Source: Flavobacteriales bacterium (lineage in GTDB: Bacteria > Bacteroidota > Bacteroidia > JACJYZ01). From it: a DNA stretch of 64,000 nucleotides. Positions 1 through 8,902 of the stretch are shown piece by piece (the first letter of the stretch is position 1; each line of letters starts with the position of its first letter). The position numbers and the translations under genes are program-made. The stretch is taken from contig JACJYZ010000002.1 of the NCBI GenBank assembly GCA_020635855.1, positions 868,001 through 932,000 of the forward strand, given 5' to 3'. The notes under the pieces are model-generated. The model searched no databases, was not told where the DNA came from, and worked only from the letters and a program-made list of their open reading frames with translations.

Positions 1-882
1 CCGGTGTTCAGTCATTACATGTTTAATCGTGTGTTGCTGAATCCTGCCGTTGCCGGTTCAGACCCTTTTATCAATATTCAACTGAACCATCGCAGCCAGT
101 GGGTGGGCTTTGAAGATGCGCCGGTAACGCAGGTGCTTAGCGGGCACGGTGTGTTACCCAATGGAAAGATGGGTGTGGGAGGTTATATGTTCAATGATGC
201 TGCCGGGCCTTTTCACCGGATCGGGTTGAACCTGGCGTATGCTTACCATCTTCAGCTTGGAGAAGTGAACCTGGTCATGGGCCTGTCGGGCGGATTGCTT
301 CAGTACAGTGTAGACGGAAGGCAAATGGAACTGTATGACGCCACCGACCAGTTGATAGACCTGAATACACGAGACAAAGACATCACCCCTGATGCCAACT
401 TCGGGATGTATCTCTACAATGACAAGCTGCATGTGGGTATTTCAGCCCTGCACCTGCTGGAAGGGCGGTTGCAGTTTTTTAATGGCAAACCGCTCCCGGC
501 ATCCATCCCGCTGGAGAATCACTACTACTTGATGGCCGGATATGAGATAGATACGCGGGGTAAACTCAAAGTGGAGCCTTCGTTATTGGTTCATGCGGTC
601 AAGGCCAACCCTGTGCAGGTGCATGTGAACACGAACCTGTTGTTTGATGAAAAGATCTATGCCGGCATTTCTTACCGGACGGGTGATGCGGTGGTGTTGC
701 TGGCCGGTGCGGTTATCAAGGAACACTTCAAGGTGATTTACTCTTATGATTTCCTGTATTCCTCATTAAGGTCATCCAACAGCGGATCGCATGAGATTAC
801 GCTGGCATACAGTCTCGCTTACAAGAGCGGAGACGGGCCCCTGAAACGCAGATATAAGTTGAACCGGGTTCACGTCAATTAG
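1..882 (+). CDS. PorP/SprF family type IX secretion membrane protein (5' partial)
   Basis: Outer-membrane protein of the PorP/SprF family, linked in Bacteroidota to the type IX secretion system and to attachment of secreted adhesins. The frame is open from the first base of the window. The family's N-terminal hallmark YMFNRVLLNPAVAGS lies within the first 25 visible residues, so only the signal peptide and a few residues are missing. The GTG at position 4 is therefore not a credible start. About 293 residues are visible, close to the usual family length, with alternating amphipathic strands typical of a small beta-barrel. The next gene, wecB, has its own promoter, so this gene closes the preceding unit. 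Family members often follow a gene for a large secreted protein, which would lie outside the window. Confidence 0.88.
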   Translation, partial: PVFSHYMFNRVLLNPAVAGSDPFINIQLNHRSQWVGFEDAPVTQVLSGHGVLPNGKMGVGGYMFNDAAGPFHRIGLNLAYAYHLQLGEVNLVMGLSGGLLQYSVDGRQMELYDATDQLIDLNTRDKDITPDANFGMYLYNDKLHVGISALHLLEGRLQFFNGKPLPASIPLENHYYLMAGYEIDTRGKLKVEPSLLVHAVKANPVQVHVNTNLLFDEKIYAGISYRTGDAVVLLAGAVIKEHFKVIYSYDFLYSSLRSSNSGSHEITLAYSLAYKSGDGPLKRRYKLNRVHVN

Positions 883-907
883 CCCGGTTTCCCTAAGCTG
901 ATAATGT

Positions 908-937
908 TTTGCGGGATCGGGGGAATGAGTATCTTTG
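908..937 (+). promoter_or_regulatory. Bacteroidota-type promoter for wecB
   Basis: TTTG at 908-911, an 18-base spacer and TATCTTTG at 930-937 match the Bacteroidota primary-sigma consensus TTTG-N(17-21)-TAnnTTTG. The wecB ATG is at 945, only seven bases after the -7 box, so the transcript is probably leaderless or nearly so. Confidence 0.7.
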
Positions 938-944
938 ACTCCCG

Positions 945-2087
945 ATGAAAAGTAAGGTATTGTTTGTTTTCGGTACAAGGCCGGAAGCCATTAAAATGGC
1001 ACCGGTTATACGCGAACTAAAGTTACACGGTACCGCATTGGATGTGAGGGTATGTGTGACTGCCCAGCACCGGGAAATGCTTGATCAGGTGTTGGAATTC
1101 TTCGAAATAACTCCCGAATACGATCTTGATATCATGAAGCCCGGTCAGGGATTGCATGGATTGACAGCGGCCGTGCTGCAGGAAGTAAAGCCTGTGTTGG
1201 ATGACTTCCAGCCAGATCTGGTGCTCGTTCATGGTGACACGACCACGACGATGGCCACCACTTTGTCTGCATTCTATAATCATGTGCCTGTTGGTCATGT
1301 TGAAGCGGGTTTGCGCACCTACGATATGCAGGCGCCTTTTCCGGAGGAAGCCAATCGTGTTTTAACGGGTAGACTTGCAACGTATCATTTTGCTCCCACT
1401 TCCCGCGCTGCAGATAATCTGACAAAAGAAGGTGTGGATAAGGCTGTTTTGACGGTCACCGGCAATACGGTCATAGATGCATTGCTTGAAAGCGTTACCA
1501 TTGTGAATGCCGATGGGTACCATCACCCCGAAATTTCTAACCTGCGTGACAAGGTGCCTGCAGGCAAAGACTGGGTATTGGTGACCGGCCACCGCAGGGA
1601 GAACTTCGGTTCCGGATTTGAGAACATTTGTATGGCCCTGCGGGAGCTGGCTCAAACCGAGGAAGTGGAGATCATTTACCCGGTGCACCTGAATCCGAAT
1701 GTGCAAGGCCCGGTTTACAAATACCTGGAAGGAATTTCCAATGTACACCTCATTTCACCTTTGTCTTATCCTGCATTTGTTTGGTTGATGGATAAATCAA
1801 GGTTGATTATTACAGACAGTGGTGGCGTGCAGGAAGAGGCTCCGAGTTTGGGTAAGCCTGTGCTTGTGATGCGTGAGACAACCGAGAGACCGGAAGCAGT
1901 GGAAGCAGGTACTGTGATTCTGGTGGGCACGGACAAGAACAAGATTGTAGATGAAGCCAGGAGTTTGTTGCAAGACAAAATGCGTTATGAACGCATGGCT
2001 AAGTTGCACAACCCATATGGTGATGGCAAAGCCAGTGAGCGGATTCGGGCTTTTATAGAACACATGATACGAGTGAAAAATGGTTGA
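945..2087 (+). CDS. wecB: UDP-N-acetylglucosamine 2-epimerase (non-hydrolysing)
   Basis: Cytoplasmic enzyme interconverting UDP-GlcNAc and UDP-ManNAc, supplying ManNAc-type sugars for surface polysaccharide. The 380 residues match the usual length. Visible family motifs are FGTRPEAIKMAPVI near residues 9-22, HGDTTTTMA near 95, HVEAGLRT from residue 118, GHRRENFG near 215 and TDSGGVQEEAPSLGKP in the C-terminal lobe. Together these form the two Rossmann domains of the GT-B-like epimerase fold. The end overlaps the start of wecC by eight bases, implying translational coupling, and the wecB-wecC order is the common one for making UDP-ManNAcA. It is the first gene of the polysaccharide locus. The ATG at 945 gives the canonical N-terminus, even though it leaves almost no leader after the promoter. 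Confidence 0.96.
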   Translation: MKSKVLFVFGTRPEAIKMAPVIRELKLHGTALDVRVCVTAQHREMLDQVLEFFEITPEYDLDIMKPGQGLHGLTAAVLQEVKPVLDDFQPDLVLVHGDTTTTMATTLSAFYNHVPVGHVEAGLRTYDMQAPFPEEANRVLTGRLATYHFAPTSRAADNLTKEGVDKAVLTVTGNTVIDALLESVTIVNADGYHHPEISNLRDKVPAGKDWVLVTGHRRENFGSGFENICMALRELAQTEEVEIIYPVHLNPNVQGPVYKYLEGISNVHLISPLSYPAFVWLMDKSRLIITDSGGVQEEAPSLGKPVLVMRETTERPEAVEAGTVILVGTDKNKIVDEARSLLQDKMRYERMAKLHNPYGDGKASERIRAFIEHMIRVKNG

Positions 2088-3309
2088 AAAACATGGAAAG
2101 GCAACACCGGATGTTGTCATGATGGGGCTCGGCTATATTGGGCTACCGACAGCAGCCTTGATGGCAGCCAAAAACCTGAACGTGCATGCGGTGGATGTGA
2201 ACCCGGATGTGGTTAGTACCATCAACCGGGGTGAGATACATATTGTGGAACCGGCATTGGACGGTTTGGTCAAACATGGAGTGGAAAGAGGTTATCTCAA
2301 AGCATTTCTTGAGCCGGTTTCGGCACCTGTATACCTGATTGCGGTTCCGACGCCGTTCAAAAATGATCATGAACCTGATCTTGCGTATGTAGAGTCGGCG
2401 GTTAAAATGATATTGCCTGTTTTGGCAGAAGGGCAGTTGGTTGTTATAGAATCCACCAGCCCGGTTGGGACAACGGAAAAAATGAATGCATTGGTTGAGG
2501 CGGTCCGGCCTGAGTTGAAGGGCAAAGTATATTTTGCATATTGCCCCGAACGAGTTTTGCCAGGCAACGTGATAGAGGAGTTGAGCAACAATGATCGCGT
2601 GATAGGTGGGCTAGACGTGAAGTCGACAGAATTGGCAACGGCCTTCTATGGGAAATTTGTAAAAGGGCAATTGCACCAATCGCAAGCCCGTACGGCTGAA
2701 ATGTGCAAACTGGTGGAAAATGCCTCGCGGGATGTATCCATTGCCTTTGCCAATGAGTTGTCTATTATTTGTGATAAAGCGGGTATTGATGTGTGGGAAT
2801 TGATTCGTCTTGCAAATCGTCACCCACGGGTGAATATCCTTCAGCCTGGTACCGGTGTGGGCGGTCATTGTATTGCGGTTGATCCGTGGTTCATTGTACA
2901 CGACTTCCCTGAGGAGGCTGTCATAATTCGGAAGGCACGTGAGCTTAATAACTACAAAACCGAGTGGGTGATTGAGAAAATCAAAAACGCGTCCCTGGCA
3001 TTTGAATTGAAAAACAAACGCAAACCGGTGATTGCATGTTTGGGTTTGGCTTTTAAACCGAATATTGATGACTTGAGGGAATCACCGGCTGTATCGGTGG
3101 TCAAGGTGCTGATGAAAGAGAATTGTGTGCTTAAAGTGGTTGAACCCCATGTGCGCGAGGTGGAGGGTATTGAAATTGTTCCTTTTGAGACAGCTGTGTC
3201 GGAGGCCGACTTGGTTGTAGCCTTGGTTAAACATGATATTTTTGCACAGTTACGACTCAAACCGGGTATTGAAGTGTTGGATTTTTGCGGTTTACTCAAT
3301 CATGCTTGA
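2080..3309 (+). CDS. wecC: UDP-N-acetyl-D-mannosamine dehydrogenase
   Basis: NAD-dependent enzyme that oxidises UDP-ManNAc to UDP-ManNAcA in two steps, following WecB. The 409 residues show the UDP-glucose/GDP-mannose dehydrogenase architecture: an N-terminal NAD-binding motif GLGYIGLPTA near residues 16-25, VPTPF and ESTSPVGTTE in the first domain, a central helical domain, and the catalytic-cysteine motif GTGVGGHCIAVDPWF with Cys264. A C-terminal UDP-binding domain contains GLAFKPNIDDLRESPA. The gene overlaps wecB by eight bases, and a glycosyltransferase gene follows after nine bases, so all probably belong to one transcript. UDP-ManNAcA is the family's expected product. A GalNAc-type or glucose substrate cannot be excluded by motif alone, but pairing with wecB favours ManNAc. 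Confidence 0.93.
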   Translation: MVEKHGKATPDVVMMGLGYIGLPTAALMAAKNLNVHAVDVNPDVVSTINRGEIHIVEPALDGLVKHGVERGYLKAFLEPVSAPVYLIAVPTPFKNDHEPDLAYVESAVKMILPVLAEGQLVVIESTSPVGTTEKMNALVEAVRPELKGKVYFAYCPERVLPGNVIEELSNNDRVIGGLDVKSTELATAFYGKFVKGQLHQSQARTAEMCKLVENASRDVSIAFANELSIICDKAGIDVWELIRLANRHPRVNILQPGTGVGGHCIAVDPWFIVHDFPEEAVIIRKARELNNYKTEWVIEKIKNASLAFELKNKRKPVIACLGLAFKPNIDDLRESPAVSVVKVLMKENCVLKVVEPHVREVEGIEIVPFETAVSEADLVVALVKHDIFAQLRLKPGIEVLDFCGLLNHA

Positions 3310-3318
3310 ATATCTGCA

Positions 3319-4431
3319 ATGGTTGAAACGAAAGCCAAACGATTGCTTATAGTTCAACGGGTTCTGACAAAATACCGGTATGAACTTCTTAAAGAACTTT
3401 CTCCTTTTTTTTCTTCAGTAACCATTGCTACTTCCGCTGGAGACGGACAAGGTACGCTGCGGTTGTACCGTCCTCAGCAAGTTGAATACAGGAATGTAAA
3501 CATAAAGGTACTTCCTGCCCTTAAGTTGGGGTATTCCGGAGATGTAAGATCAACCACGGTCTTTTTGTATCCTGCCGTTTTGTTGCAGGTTTTCAGACAT
3601 GATGTGTTGTTGCTGGAAGGAACCACGAATGTGTTGAATAATCTGTTCATTGTTCCTTTGGCAAAGCTATTGGGTAAAAAGATCATCTGGTGGGATTCCG
3701 GTTCCTCACAAATGGTTCGCACACCCAGAAGGAAGGTAATAGATTTTGTCATGGGCATATTGATTATGCTAACGGATGCCCAGATTGCATACTCTCAAAA
3801 GGGTAGGCGTTACATGTCGGAATACATGCACGCAGGAAACTGCCACTGCCTTCTGAACGCAATCAATACAAGCTATTTTGAGGGTATTCGCGAAGAAGTG
3901 AATCATGTTGCAGATACCAGGGAAACCAATTCTCAACAGATTCGGTTGTTGTATGTTGGTGTTGTGGAGAAGAGAAAGATGGTGCGTGAGTTGATTGATA
4001 TGGTTTCTGCATTGAACAGGGCGGGTACGCGTACTTACATGTTGGATATTGTGGGAGGAGGTAGCGAATATGAACCTTTAATCAAATACGTTGAGGAAAA
4101 TTCAATCAGGCATGTTAAGTTGCTTGGCCCGAAGTATGCATATGAAGAACTGAAGCCTCACTATTTTGCTGCGGATATTTTTGTTCTTCCGGGAGACGGA
4201 GGGCTTGCTGTGTTGCAGTCTGTGTTGTTTGGATTGCCTGTCTTGACCGTACATGCGGATGGTACGGAGGAGGACTATCTGCCGCCTGAGTGTATTTTCT
4301 CTTCATTGGGTGAGATTCAGGAGGCACTTCTTCGGATGGAGCCTGTAAAGCGATTGAGGTCGTCTGATGCAGCGCGGTTTTATCATATTAACTGGATCAC
4401 CGGATTTGTAGAACTTTCAAATCAATGCTGA
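3319..4431 (+). CDS. Glycosyltransferase, GT-B fold (GT4-like)
   Basis: Probable cytoplasmic glycosyltransferase adding a sugar to the lipid-linked repeat unit. It has 370 residues in two lobes. The C-terminal lobe has the GT4-like pattern: LLYVGVVEKRKMVRELI near residue 210 as the domain opener, LDIVGGGSEYEPLI, and a late nucleotide-sugar-binding stretch FVLPGDGGLAVLQSVLFGLPV. The canonical EX7E motif is altered: the first acidic position reads GDGG and the second glutamate is not evident, so the donor cannot be predicted. A run of eight T lies at 3415-3422 inside the frame. The gene ends inside the start of the polymerase gene (ATGCTGA overlap), which suggests coupled translation. Codon use looks more AT-rich than in the housekeeping genes of this window. 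Confidence 0.82.
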   Translation: MVETKAKRLLIVQRVLTKYRYELLKELSPFFSSVTIATSAGDGQGTLRLYRPQQVEYRNVNIKVLPALKLGYSGDVRSTTVFLYPAVLLQVFRHDVLLLEGTTNVLNNLFIVPLAKLLGKKIIWWDSGSSQMVRTPRRKVIDFVMGILIMLTDAQIAYSQKGRRYMSEYMHAGNCHCLLNAINTSYFEGIREEVNHVADTRETNSQQIRLLYVGVVEKRKMVRELIDMVSALNRAGTRTYMLDIVGGGSEYEPLIKYVEENSIRHVKLLGPKYAYEELKPHYFAADIFVLPGDGGLAVLQSVLFGLPVLTVHADGTEEDYLPPECIFSSLGEIQEALLRMEPVKRLRSSDAARFYHINWITGFVELSNQC

Positions 4432-5687
4432 GGATACTGATCATTATTGCATTCGTTGTAGAGTATCTCGCAGCCCGGACTTTTAATCCAGATTGTATCA
4501 ACCCACTGATTGCTTTGTGGAGCATATATTTTGTCAGTGTCTGGATACAACAAAAGACATTCAGAAAGAATTTTGTGTTCAGTCCGGTATTTGTTTTTAA
4601 CAGCATATACTACCTGATTTTTTCCGTGACTGATATATCAGGCCTTTTTTATGATCACGAGTTGTCGTGGGTCATTGTGTATGCATTTCTGTCATTTAAT
4701 GTAGGTGTTCCGTTGGCGGTTTTTTTGAATAGAGATATTCCTCAGCAGATGAACATTCGGTTTATCCCCAAAGCATATAACAACTACATAACGATATCAT
4801 TGGGAATGGGCGTCATCTCCATGATTGTCTATTTTCTCTTTTTCGGAATACCACTGCTCCAGGCAAACATAAATGAAGCAAGAACAGTAGGGAATACCGG
4901 AGCTGTAAACCCACTGTTCTTTGTGATTAAGTACAATGCGAATATTGCTTTGCTCATGCTGTGTATAGCCTCTATCAAACGCTATGTGCTCAAGCAGTCA
5001 TTTCATATAAGAGGTTTTAATTTTCTCCTGGGGGGGGTGTTGTTATTTCTGATGGTTCTCGAATCGAATAGGACAAGCTTTTATTATGTATTTGTGCCAT
5101 CTTTTGTCTACCTGCTGGTACTCAAGAGAAGGATCTCCATTAAAAGTGTTGTGATTCCTGTTGTATTTATCTTATCCATTGCGTATTTCGGTAGATATAG
5201 AAATGCGGGGTCGTTTGACAGGCCCATTACGGTCACTTTTCTGAATGAACTGGTCGCGATGAAATACAACCTTACCACGGTTTATCGGTATTACTCCGAA
5301 CATGAAGAGCGAGAACACGGCATGATGCACTTGAGAGGACTTGCGGTACTGCTGCCAGGACACCAGTTGGATATGAGCCTGTTTCTTAAAAACAAACTGG
5401 GAATTGAATTTGAAGGAGGAGGAATGACACCTACCATTCTGGGGCAGATTTATGTGGATTTTGGATTCTGGGGATTGATTATAGAAATGTTTCTGCTCGG
5501 CTTGTTGTTAAATCAATATTTTTTCTGGGTCTTGCACAGCCATAGGGAAATCGTACTGATTATGTTTTGTTACCTCATGGCGTATTTTCCTTATTCGATC
5601 CGAAATGGAATCTTGTATTCTTATGCCATTGTGTTCAGTTTGGTTTTCATATGGTTGTATAAAGTGGTCTTGAGAAAAAGTGAATGA
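4425..5687 (+). CDS. Wzy-like oligosaccharide repeat-unit polymerase
   Basis: Likely inner-membrane polymerase joining lipid-linked repeat units on the periplasmic side. The 420 residues are strongly hydrophobic, with roughly ten to twelve predicted membrane spans. A large polar loop near residues 255-330 contains FGRYRNAGSFDR and YSEHEEREHG, and the end of that region reads GGGMTPTILGQIYVDFG, a pattern seen in O-antigen polymerase and oligosaccharide-repeat polymerase families. Such proteins are poorly conserved, so the call rests on topology, that motif and the position next to a flippase and glycosyltransferases. The gene overlaps the preceding glycosyltransferase by seven bases. It carries a run of eight G at 5030-5037 in frame, a possible slippage site that would switch the polymerase off. 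No wzy symbol is assigned because sequence identity cannot be tested here. Confidence 0.78.
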   Translation: MLRILIIIAFVVEYLAARTFNPDCINPLIALWSIYFVSVWIQQKTFRKNFVFSPVFVFNSIYYLIFSVTDISGLFYDHELSWVIVYAFLSFNVGVPLAVFLNRDIPQQMNIRFIPKAYNNYITISLGMGVISMIVYFLFFGIPLLQANINEARTVGNTGAVNPLFFVIKYNANIALLMLCIASIKRYVLKQSFHIRGFNFLLGGVLLFLMVLESNRTSFYYVFVPSFVYLLVLKRRISIKSVVIPVVFILSIAYFGRYRNAGSFDRPITVTFLNELVAMKYNLTTVYRYYSEHEEREHGMMHLRGLAVLLPGHQLDMSLFLKNKLGIEFEGGGMTPTILGQIYVDFGFWGLIIEMFLLGLLLNQYFFWVLHSHREIVLIMFCYLMAYFPYSIRNGILYSYAIVFSLVFIWLYKVVLRKSE

Positions 5688-5738
5688 CATGTTTATGCTG
5701 ATGGGTTTTGCGGGTAACTTTAAACGGATGGATGGCAT

Positions 5739-6986
5739 ATGAAGCGCAGAATGTCATATATCCTGCCTGGTATACCTGTTATTCCAGTTTTGGAGGTGAC
5801 CGGACGGATGATGGCTTTCCTCAGCGTAATTCTGGTGACACGTATTTTGTCGGTTGAAGATTACGGACGCTATTCTTATGTGTTGTCTATCGTATTGCTG
5901 GTATCCGTTGTGATGGATGGCGGTATCAACAGTCTGGCGTTTAATAACAGTCTCAGAAACCAATTGGATGAGCTTCCAAGCTTGTTCACTACCAAGAATT
6001 TCTTTTCGTTGATTGCAGCGGTTTTGTTTTTCGCCATCATAGGCGTTTTCAAACCGGATTACTTTTTCCTGGTGATGCTTGCAACCGGGAGTATCTTTTT
6101 TACCGGATCAGTGGCGTTTGTGAAAATGATTGCAAGAGGGCAGACGGAGATTCGTACCGATTCTTTGGCAATTGTTGCAGAACCGTTGTTTCGGATCATT
6201 GTTCTTGGCATCATTTGGATAGGGGGCATTGTGGTCGGGTTGGAGATGTTGTTGTTGACTTTACTGTTGGTGTCCTTTCTTGCATTCATCGTCTTGTATG
6301 GGTTGGCCAAATCAAGATATCCTCTCGACATAGGATTCAGTTCTATTCAGGTGAAGAAGGTGTTTACTTCATCCCGCTGGTACCTTATGTATTATTTTGC
6401 GTTGGTAGGAATTAAACGTTCGGAGGTTGTGTTGCTGAATGGAATGCTGGATACGACTTCCGTGGCGTATTATTCGGCTGCGTTTAATATATACCTGTCC
6501 CTTCAGCTGTTCTTTACAGCATTCGTTTCCAGCAAGCTCAAATTGGCGGTCACTTCTCAATGGCACGATGCCCGTCGGAGTGTGTTACAGGTTGCTGTGT
6601 ATGCCATTGCAGTTGTATTGTTTGTGGTCCTTTTTGCCAAGGTCATTTTCGGTGTGATTTATCCGGTGGAATACGCGCATTCCCATTTGTTTCTTCAGTA
6701 TCTGGTGTTGGGATTACCATTCTATATCATGACAGAGGCCGGCGTATATCTCTTGAACTATATGCACAAAACACGGCAAAATGCATTTGTCTTGGCCACT
6801 GCAATGTGCGTAAAGGTGATTATGTTGCTTGTGGTGCATCCTGCCAGTATCACACAATTCATATTTTGCTATGTCTTTTTTGAAACTGCTCTGGGCGTGA
6901 TTTATCTGGCACTGATTCTGCGCAATGCCAAAAGGTTTTTCGGGACCGGAAACATGAAAGCTGTTTATGAAAATACTGCAGGTTAA
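5739..6986 (+). CDS. Wzx-like polysaccharide flippase (MOP superfamily)
   Basis: Probable inner-membrane transporter that flips undecaprenyl-linked repeat units to the periplasm. It is 415 residues long with about twelve hydrophobic segments. The N-terminal region carries the family pattern ILVTRILSVEDYGRYSYVLS near residues 30-50, typical of polysaccharide export proteins of the MOP/RfbX type. A charged stretch after ARGQTEIRTDS separates the first and second helical bundles. It follows the Wzy-like gene after a 51-base gap and overlaps the next glycosyltransferase gene by 20 bases. Together with the polymerase it defines a Wzx/Wzy-dependent route rather than an ABC-transporter route; no kpsMT or wzm/wzt-like genes are seen. 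The substrate cannot be read from the sequence. Confidence 0.85.
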   Translation: MKRRMSYILPGIPVIPVLEVTGRMMAFLSVILVTRILSVEDYGRYSYVLSIVLLVSVVMDGGINSLAFNNSLRNQLDELPSLFTTKNFFSLIAAVLFFAIIGVFKPDYFFLVMLATGSIFFTGSVAFVKMIARGQTEIRTDSLAIVAEPLFRIIVLGIIWIGGIVVGLEMLLLTLLLVSFLAFIVLYGLAKSRYPLDIGFSSIQVKKVFTSSRWYLMYYFALVGIKRSEVVLLNGMLDTTSVAYYSAAFNIYLSLQLFFTAFVSSKLKLAVTSQWHDARRSVLQVAVYAIAVVLFVVLFAKVIFGVIYPVEYAHSHLFLQYLVLGLPFYIMTEAGVYLLNYMHKTRQNAFVLATAMCVKVIMLLVVHPASITQFIFCYVFFETALGVIYLALILRNAKRFFGTGNMKAVYENTAG

Positions 6987-8166
6987 CAAGTACATGCACC
7001 AGGTGGGCGGTGCTGAATCTTACATGTTCAGTTTGAGCCGGGCACTTGTCGAGGAGGGTTTTGATGTGGCTTATTGGGGGATGGAACACGCGGACATGCT
7101 GGTGGAAGACAAATACGGCACGTTTGCAGAGGAAATTGACTACGGGAGTATGGGTTTGCTGAAAAAGTTCAGCAAATCATTTGCAACGGTATACTCGGGC
7201 AAGAACCGTTCTAAAATGGCCAAAATACTGGATCGGTTCCGGCCTGATATTGTTCACCTTCACAACTACAATTTCCAACTCACTGCCAGCATCCTTCCTG
7301 AAATGCACAAGCGCGGTATAAAGGTAGTGCAAACCATTCATGACAGTCAGATGGTTTGTCCATATCATCGCCTTTACAACTTTCAACGCGATGCAACCTG
7401 TACAAAATGTGTAGAGGGAAGTTTTGTGAATTGTATCAAAGACAGGTGTTTCAATGATTCCTATTTTCAGAGTACGCTCGGTGCTTTGGAGTCAACATTA
7501 TACCATGGGCTGAATTATTACAACCGTTACCTGGATGCCATTATTTCCCCCAGTCAGTTTTTAGCAGATCTGGTTAGCAGACGTGTGGATGTGCCTATAC
7601 GGGTCATTCCCAATTTCTACCAGCTTCCGTCTGATTTTATCTTGTCTCCTTCCAATAACCGGGATTACTATTTGTACTATGGCAGGGTCTCTCCTGAGAA
7701 AGGAATTGTTGAATTTCAGGAAATGGCAAATAAATTGAAGTTTAAATTGCTGGTGGTTGGGAAGGGTGAATCGGTGGATCGGATCAAAAATACAGCGTAT
7801 GTGACCTACCTTGGACCCAAATACGGAAACGAACTGTTGACATTGATAGCAGGAGCCAAAGCAGTTGTTCAGCCTGCAAAATGGTATGAGAATTGTCCGA
7901 TGACGGTCATCGAATCCTATGCGGTGGGCACACCGGTTATCTGTTCGGATCACAGTGGCTTCAAAGAGTTGGTTGATCCTGAGAAAACCGGATACTTGCT
8001 GAATTTTGATTCTCCGGATGCGCATCAGAATTGGAAAGCCATGGACGATGAGTTAACAAACAGGAGTTTCTTCACAGCATGTAGAGAGCGATTCAATCAG
8101 CACTATTCCAAGCAGTGCCACATGAGAGACGTTACACAACTTTACCAGACCACTTATGGGAAATAG
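6967..8166 (+). CDS. Glycosyltransferase family 4 with cysteine-rich insert
   Basis: Retaining-type GT-B glycosyltransferase, cytoplasmic or membrane-associated, acting in repeat-unit assembly. The 399 residues begin with MKILQVNKYMHQVGGAE, the canonical GT4 N-terminus with the glycine-rich acceptor loop. DIVHLHNYN near residue 95 and QTIHDSQMVCPYHRLY follow. A cysteine-rich insert with CTKC, then two further cysteines, spans roughly residues 139-160; such inserts are common in this GT4 subgroup. The C-terminal lobe has YYGRVSPEKGI near 240 and the catalytic EX7E region ENCPMTVIESYAVGTPV near 310. It overlaps the flippase gene by 20 bases and the acetyltransferase gene by 11 bases, giving a tight operon. 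The donor sugar is unknown. Confidence 0.9.
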   Translation: MKILQVNKYMHQVGGAESYMFSLSRALVEEGFDVAYWGMEHADMLVEDKYGTFAEEIDYGSMGLLKKFSKSFATVYSGKNRSKMAKILDRFRPDIVHLHNYNFQLTASILPEMHKRGIKVVQTIHDSQMVCPYHRLYNFQRDATCTKCVEGSFVNCIKDRCFNDSYFQSTLGALESTLYHGLNYYNRYLDAIISPSQFLADLVSRRVDVPIRVIPNFYQLPSDFILSPSNNRDYYLYYGRVSPEKGIVEFQEMANKLKFKLLVVGKGESVDRIKNTAYVTYLGPKYGNELLTLIAGAKAVVQPAKWYENCPMTVIESYAVGTPVICSDHSGFKELVDPEKTGYLLNFDSPDAHQNWKAMDDELTNRSFFTACRERFNQHYSKQCHMRDVTQLYQTTYGK

Positions 8167-8866
8167 CCACTTTCTCCAAAAAATTGTTTCTAAGGTAAAA
8201 GGTGAGTCTTACCAGGTATCTTACCAGTTTTCAGTCAGGGAAATGGTAATTATTTTCTTTGAACGTTTGGTGTCTTTGATCAGAGGGACACTGTTTGTAA
8301 AACCCTTTCTTCGAAGGTCCAAAGGGTTTGTGTTCATGCAAAGAGGTGTACAAGTGCAATTCGCCTCTAAAATAAGTTGCGGCAGAAATCTAAACCTGAG
8401 GAGGTATGCGAAAATTCAGGCGTTGTCGGTGGACGGGGTACGTATTGGCGATAATTTCACACTCGGTGAATTTGCAATGATCGAATGTACAGGTGTGTTG
8501 CGAAATGTTGGACAAGGTTTGGTGATAGGTGACAATGTTGGGATTAACCACCATTGTTTCATTGGTGTGAGAGGGCAGATTCGAATAGGCAACAATGTCA
8601 TTTTCGGTCCTTTTGTCTCTGTGTTTTCCGAAAATCACAATTTCGACAGCACCGAAATTCCAATCAAAGAGCAGGGCGTAGAACGAATGGAAACAATAAT
8701 AGAGGAAGATGTGTGGATCGGTGCAGGCGCAAAAATATTGGCGGGTGTTACGATTGGTAAAGGCAGTGTAATTGCTGCAGGGGCAGTAGTTAACAAAGAT
8801 GTACCACCTTATTCAGTGGTGGGTGGTGTACCGGCCAAAGTACTCAAAAACCGGAAGGATGTATGA
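8156..8866 (+). CDS. Left-handed beta-helix acyltransferase (hexapeptide repeat)
   Basis: Probable O- or N-acetyltransferase decorating a sugar of the polysaccharide, using acetyl-CoA. It has 236 residues. From about residue 85 onward it consists of hexapeptide repeats such as IGDNFTLGEFAMIE, IGDNVGINHH, IGNNVIFGP and VWIGAGAKILAGVTIGKGS. An internal loop FSENHNFD carries the histidine expected in the active site of galactoside/maltose-acetyltransferase-like enzymes. The C-terminal signature VVNKDVPPYSVVGGVPAKVL is classic. The roughly 60-residue N-terminal extension contains a hydrophobic stretch (VIIFFERLVSLIRGTLFVKPF) that may sit at the membrane. It is the last gene of the plus-strand run; the next two genes lie on the other strand. 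Confidence 0.88.
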   Translation: MGNSHFLQKIVSKVKGESYQVSYQFSVREMVIIFFERLVSLIRGTLFVKPFLRRSKGFVFMQRGVQVQFASKISCGRNLNLRRYAKIQALSVDGVRIGDNFTLGEFAMIECTGVLRNVGQGLVIGDNVGINHHCFIGVRGQIRIGNNVIFGPFVSVFSENHNFDSTEIPIKEQGVERMETIIEEDVWIGAGAKILAGVTIGKGSVIAAGAVVNKDVPPYSVVGGVPAKVLKNRKDV

Positions 8867-8902
8867 TCCTTGATGCACTGCATGGACCAGGATAAGCTTG
8901 TT

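Noticed and set aside
4..882. GTG at position 4 as the start of the PorP/SprF gene
   Set aside because: The homologous N-terminus and the lack of a signal peptide show that the gene starts before the window.
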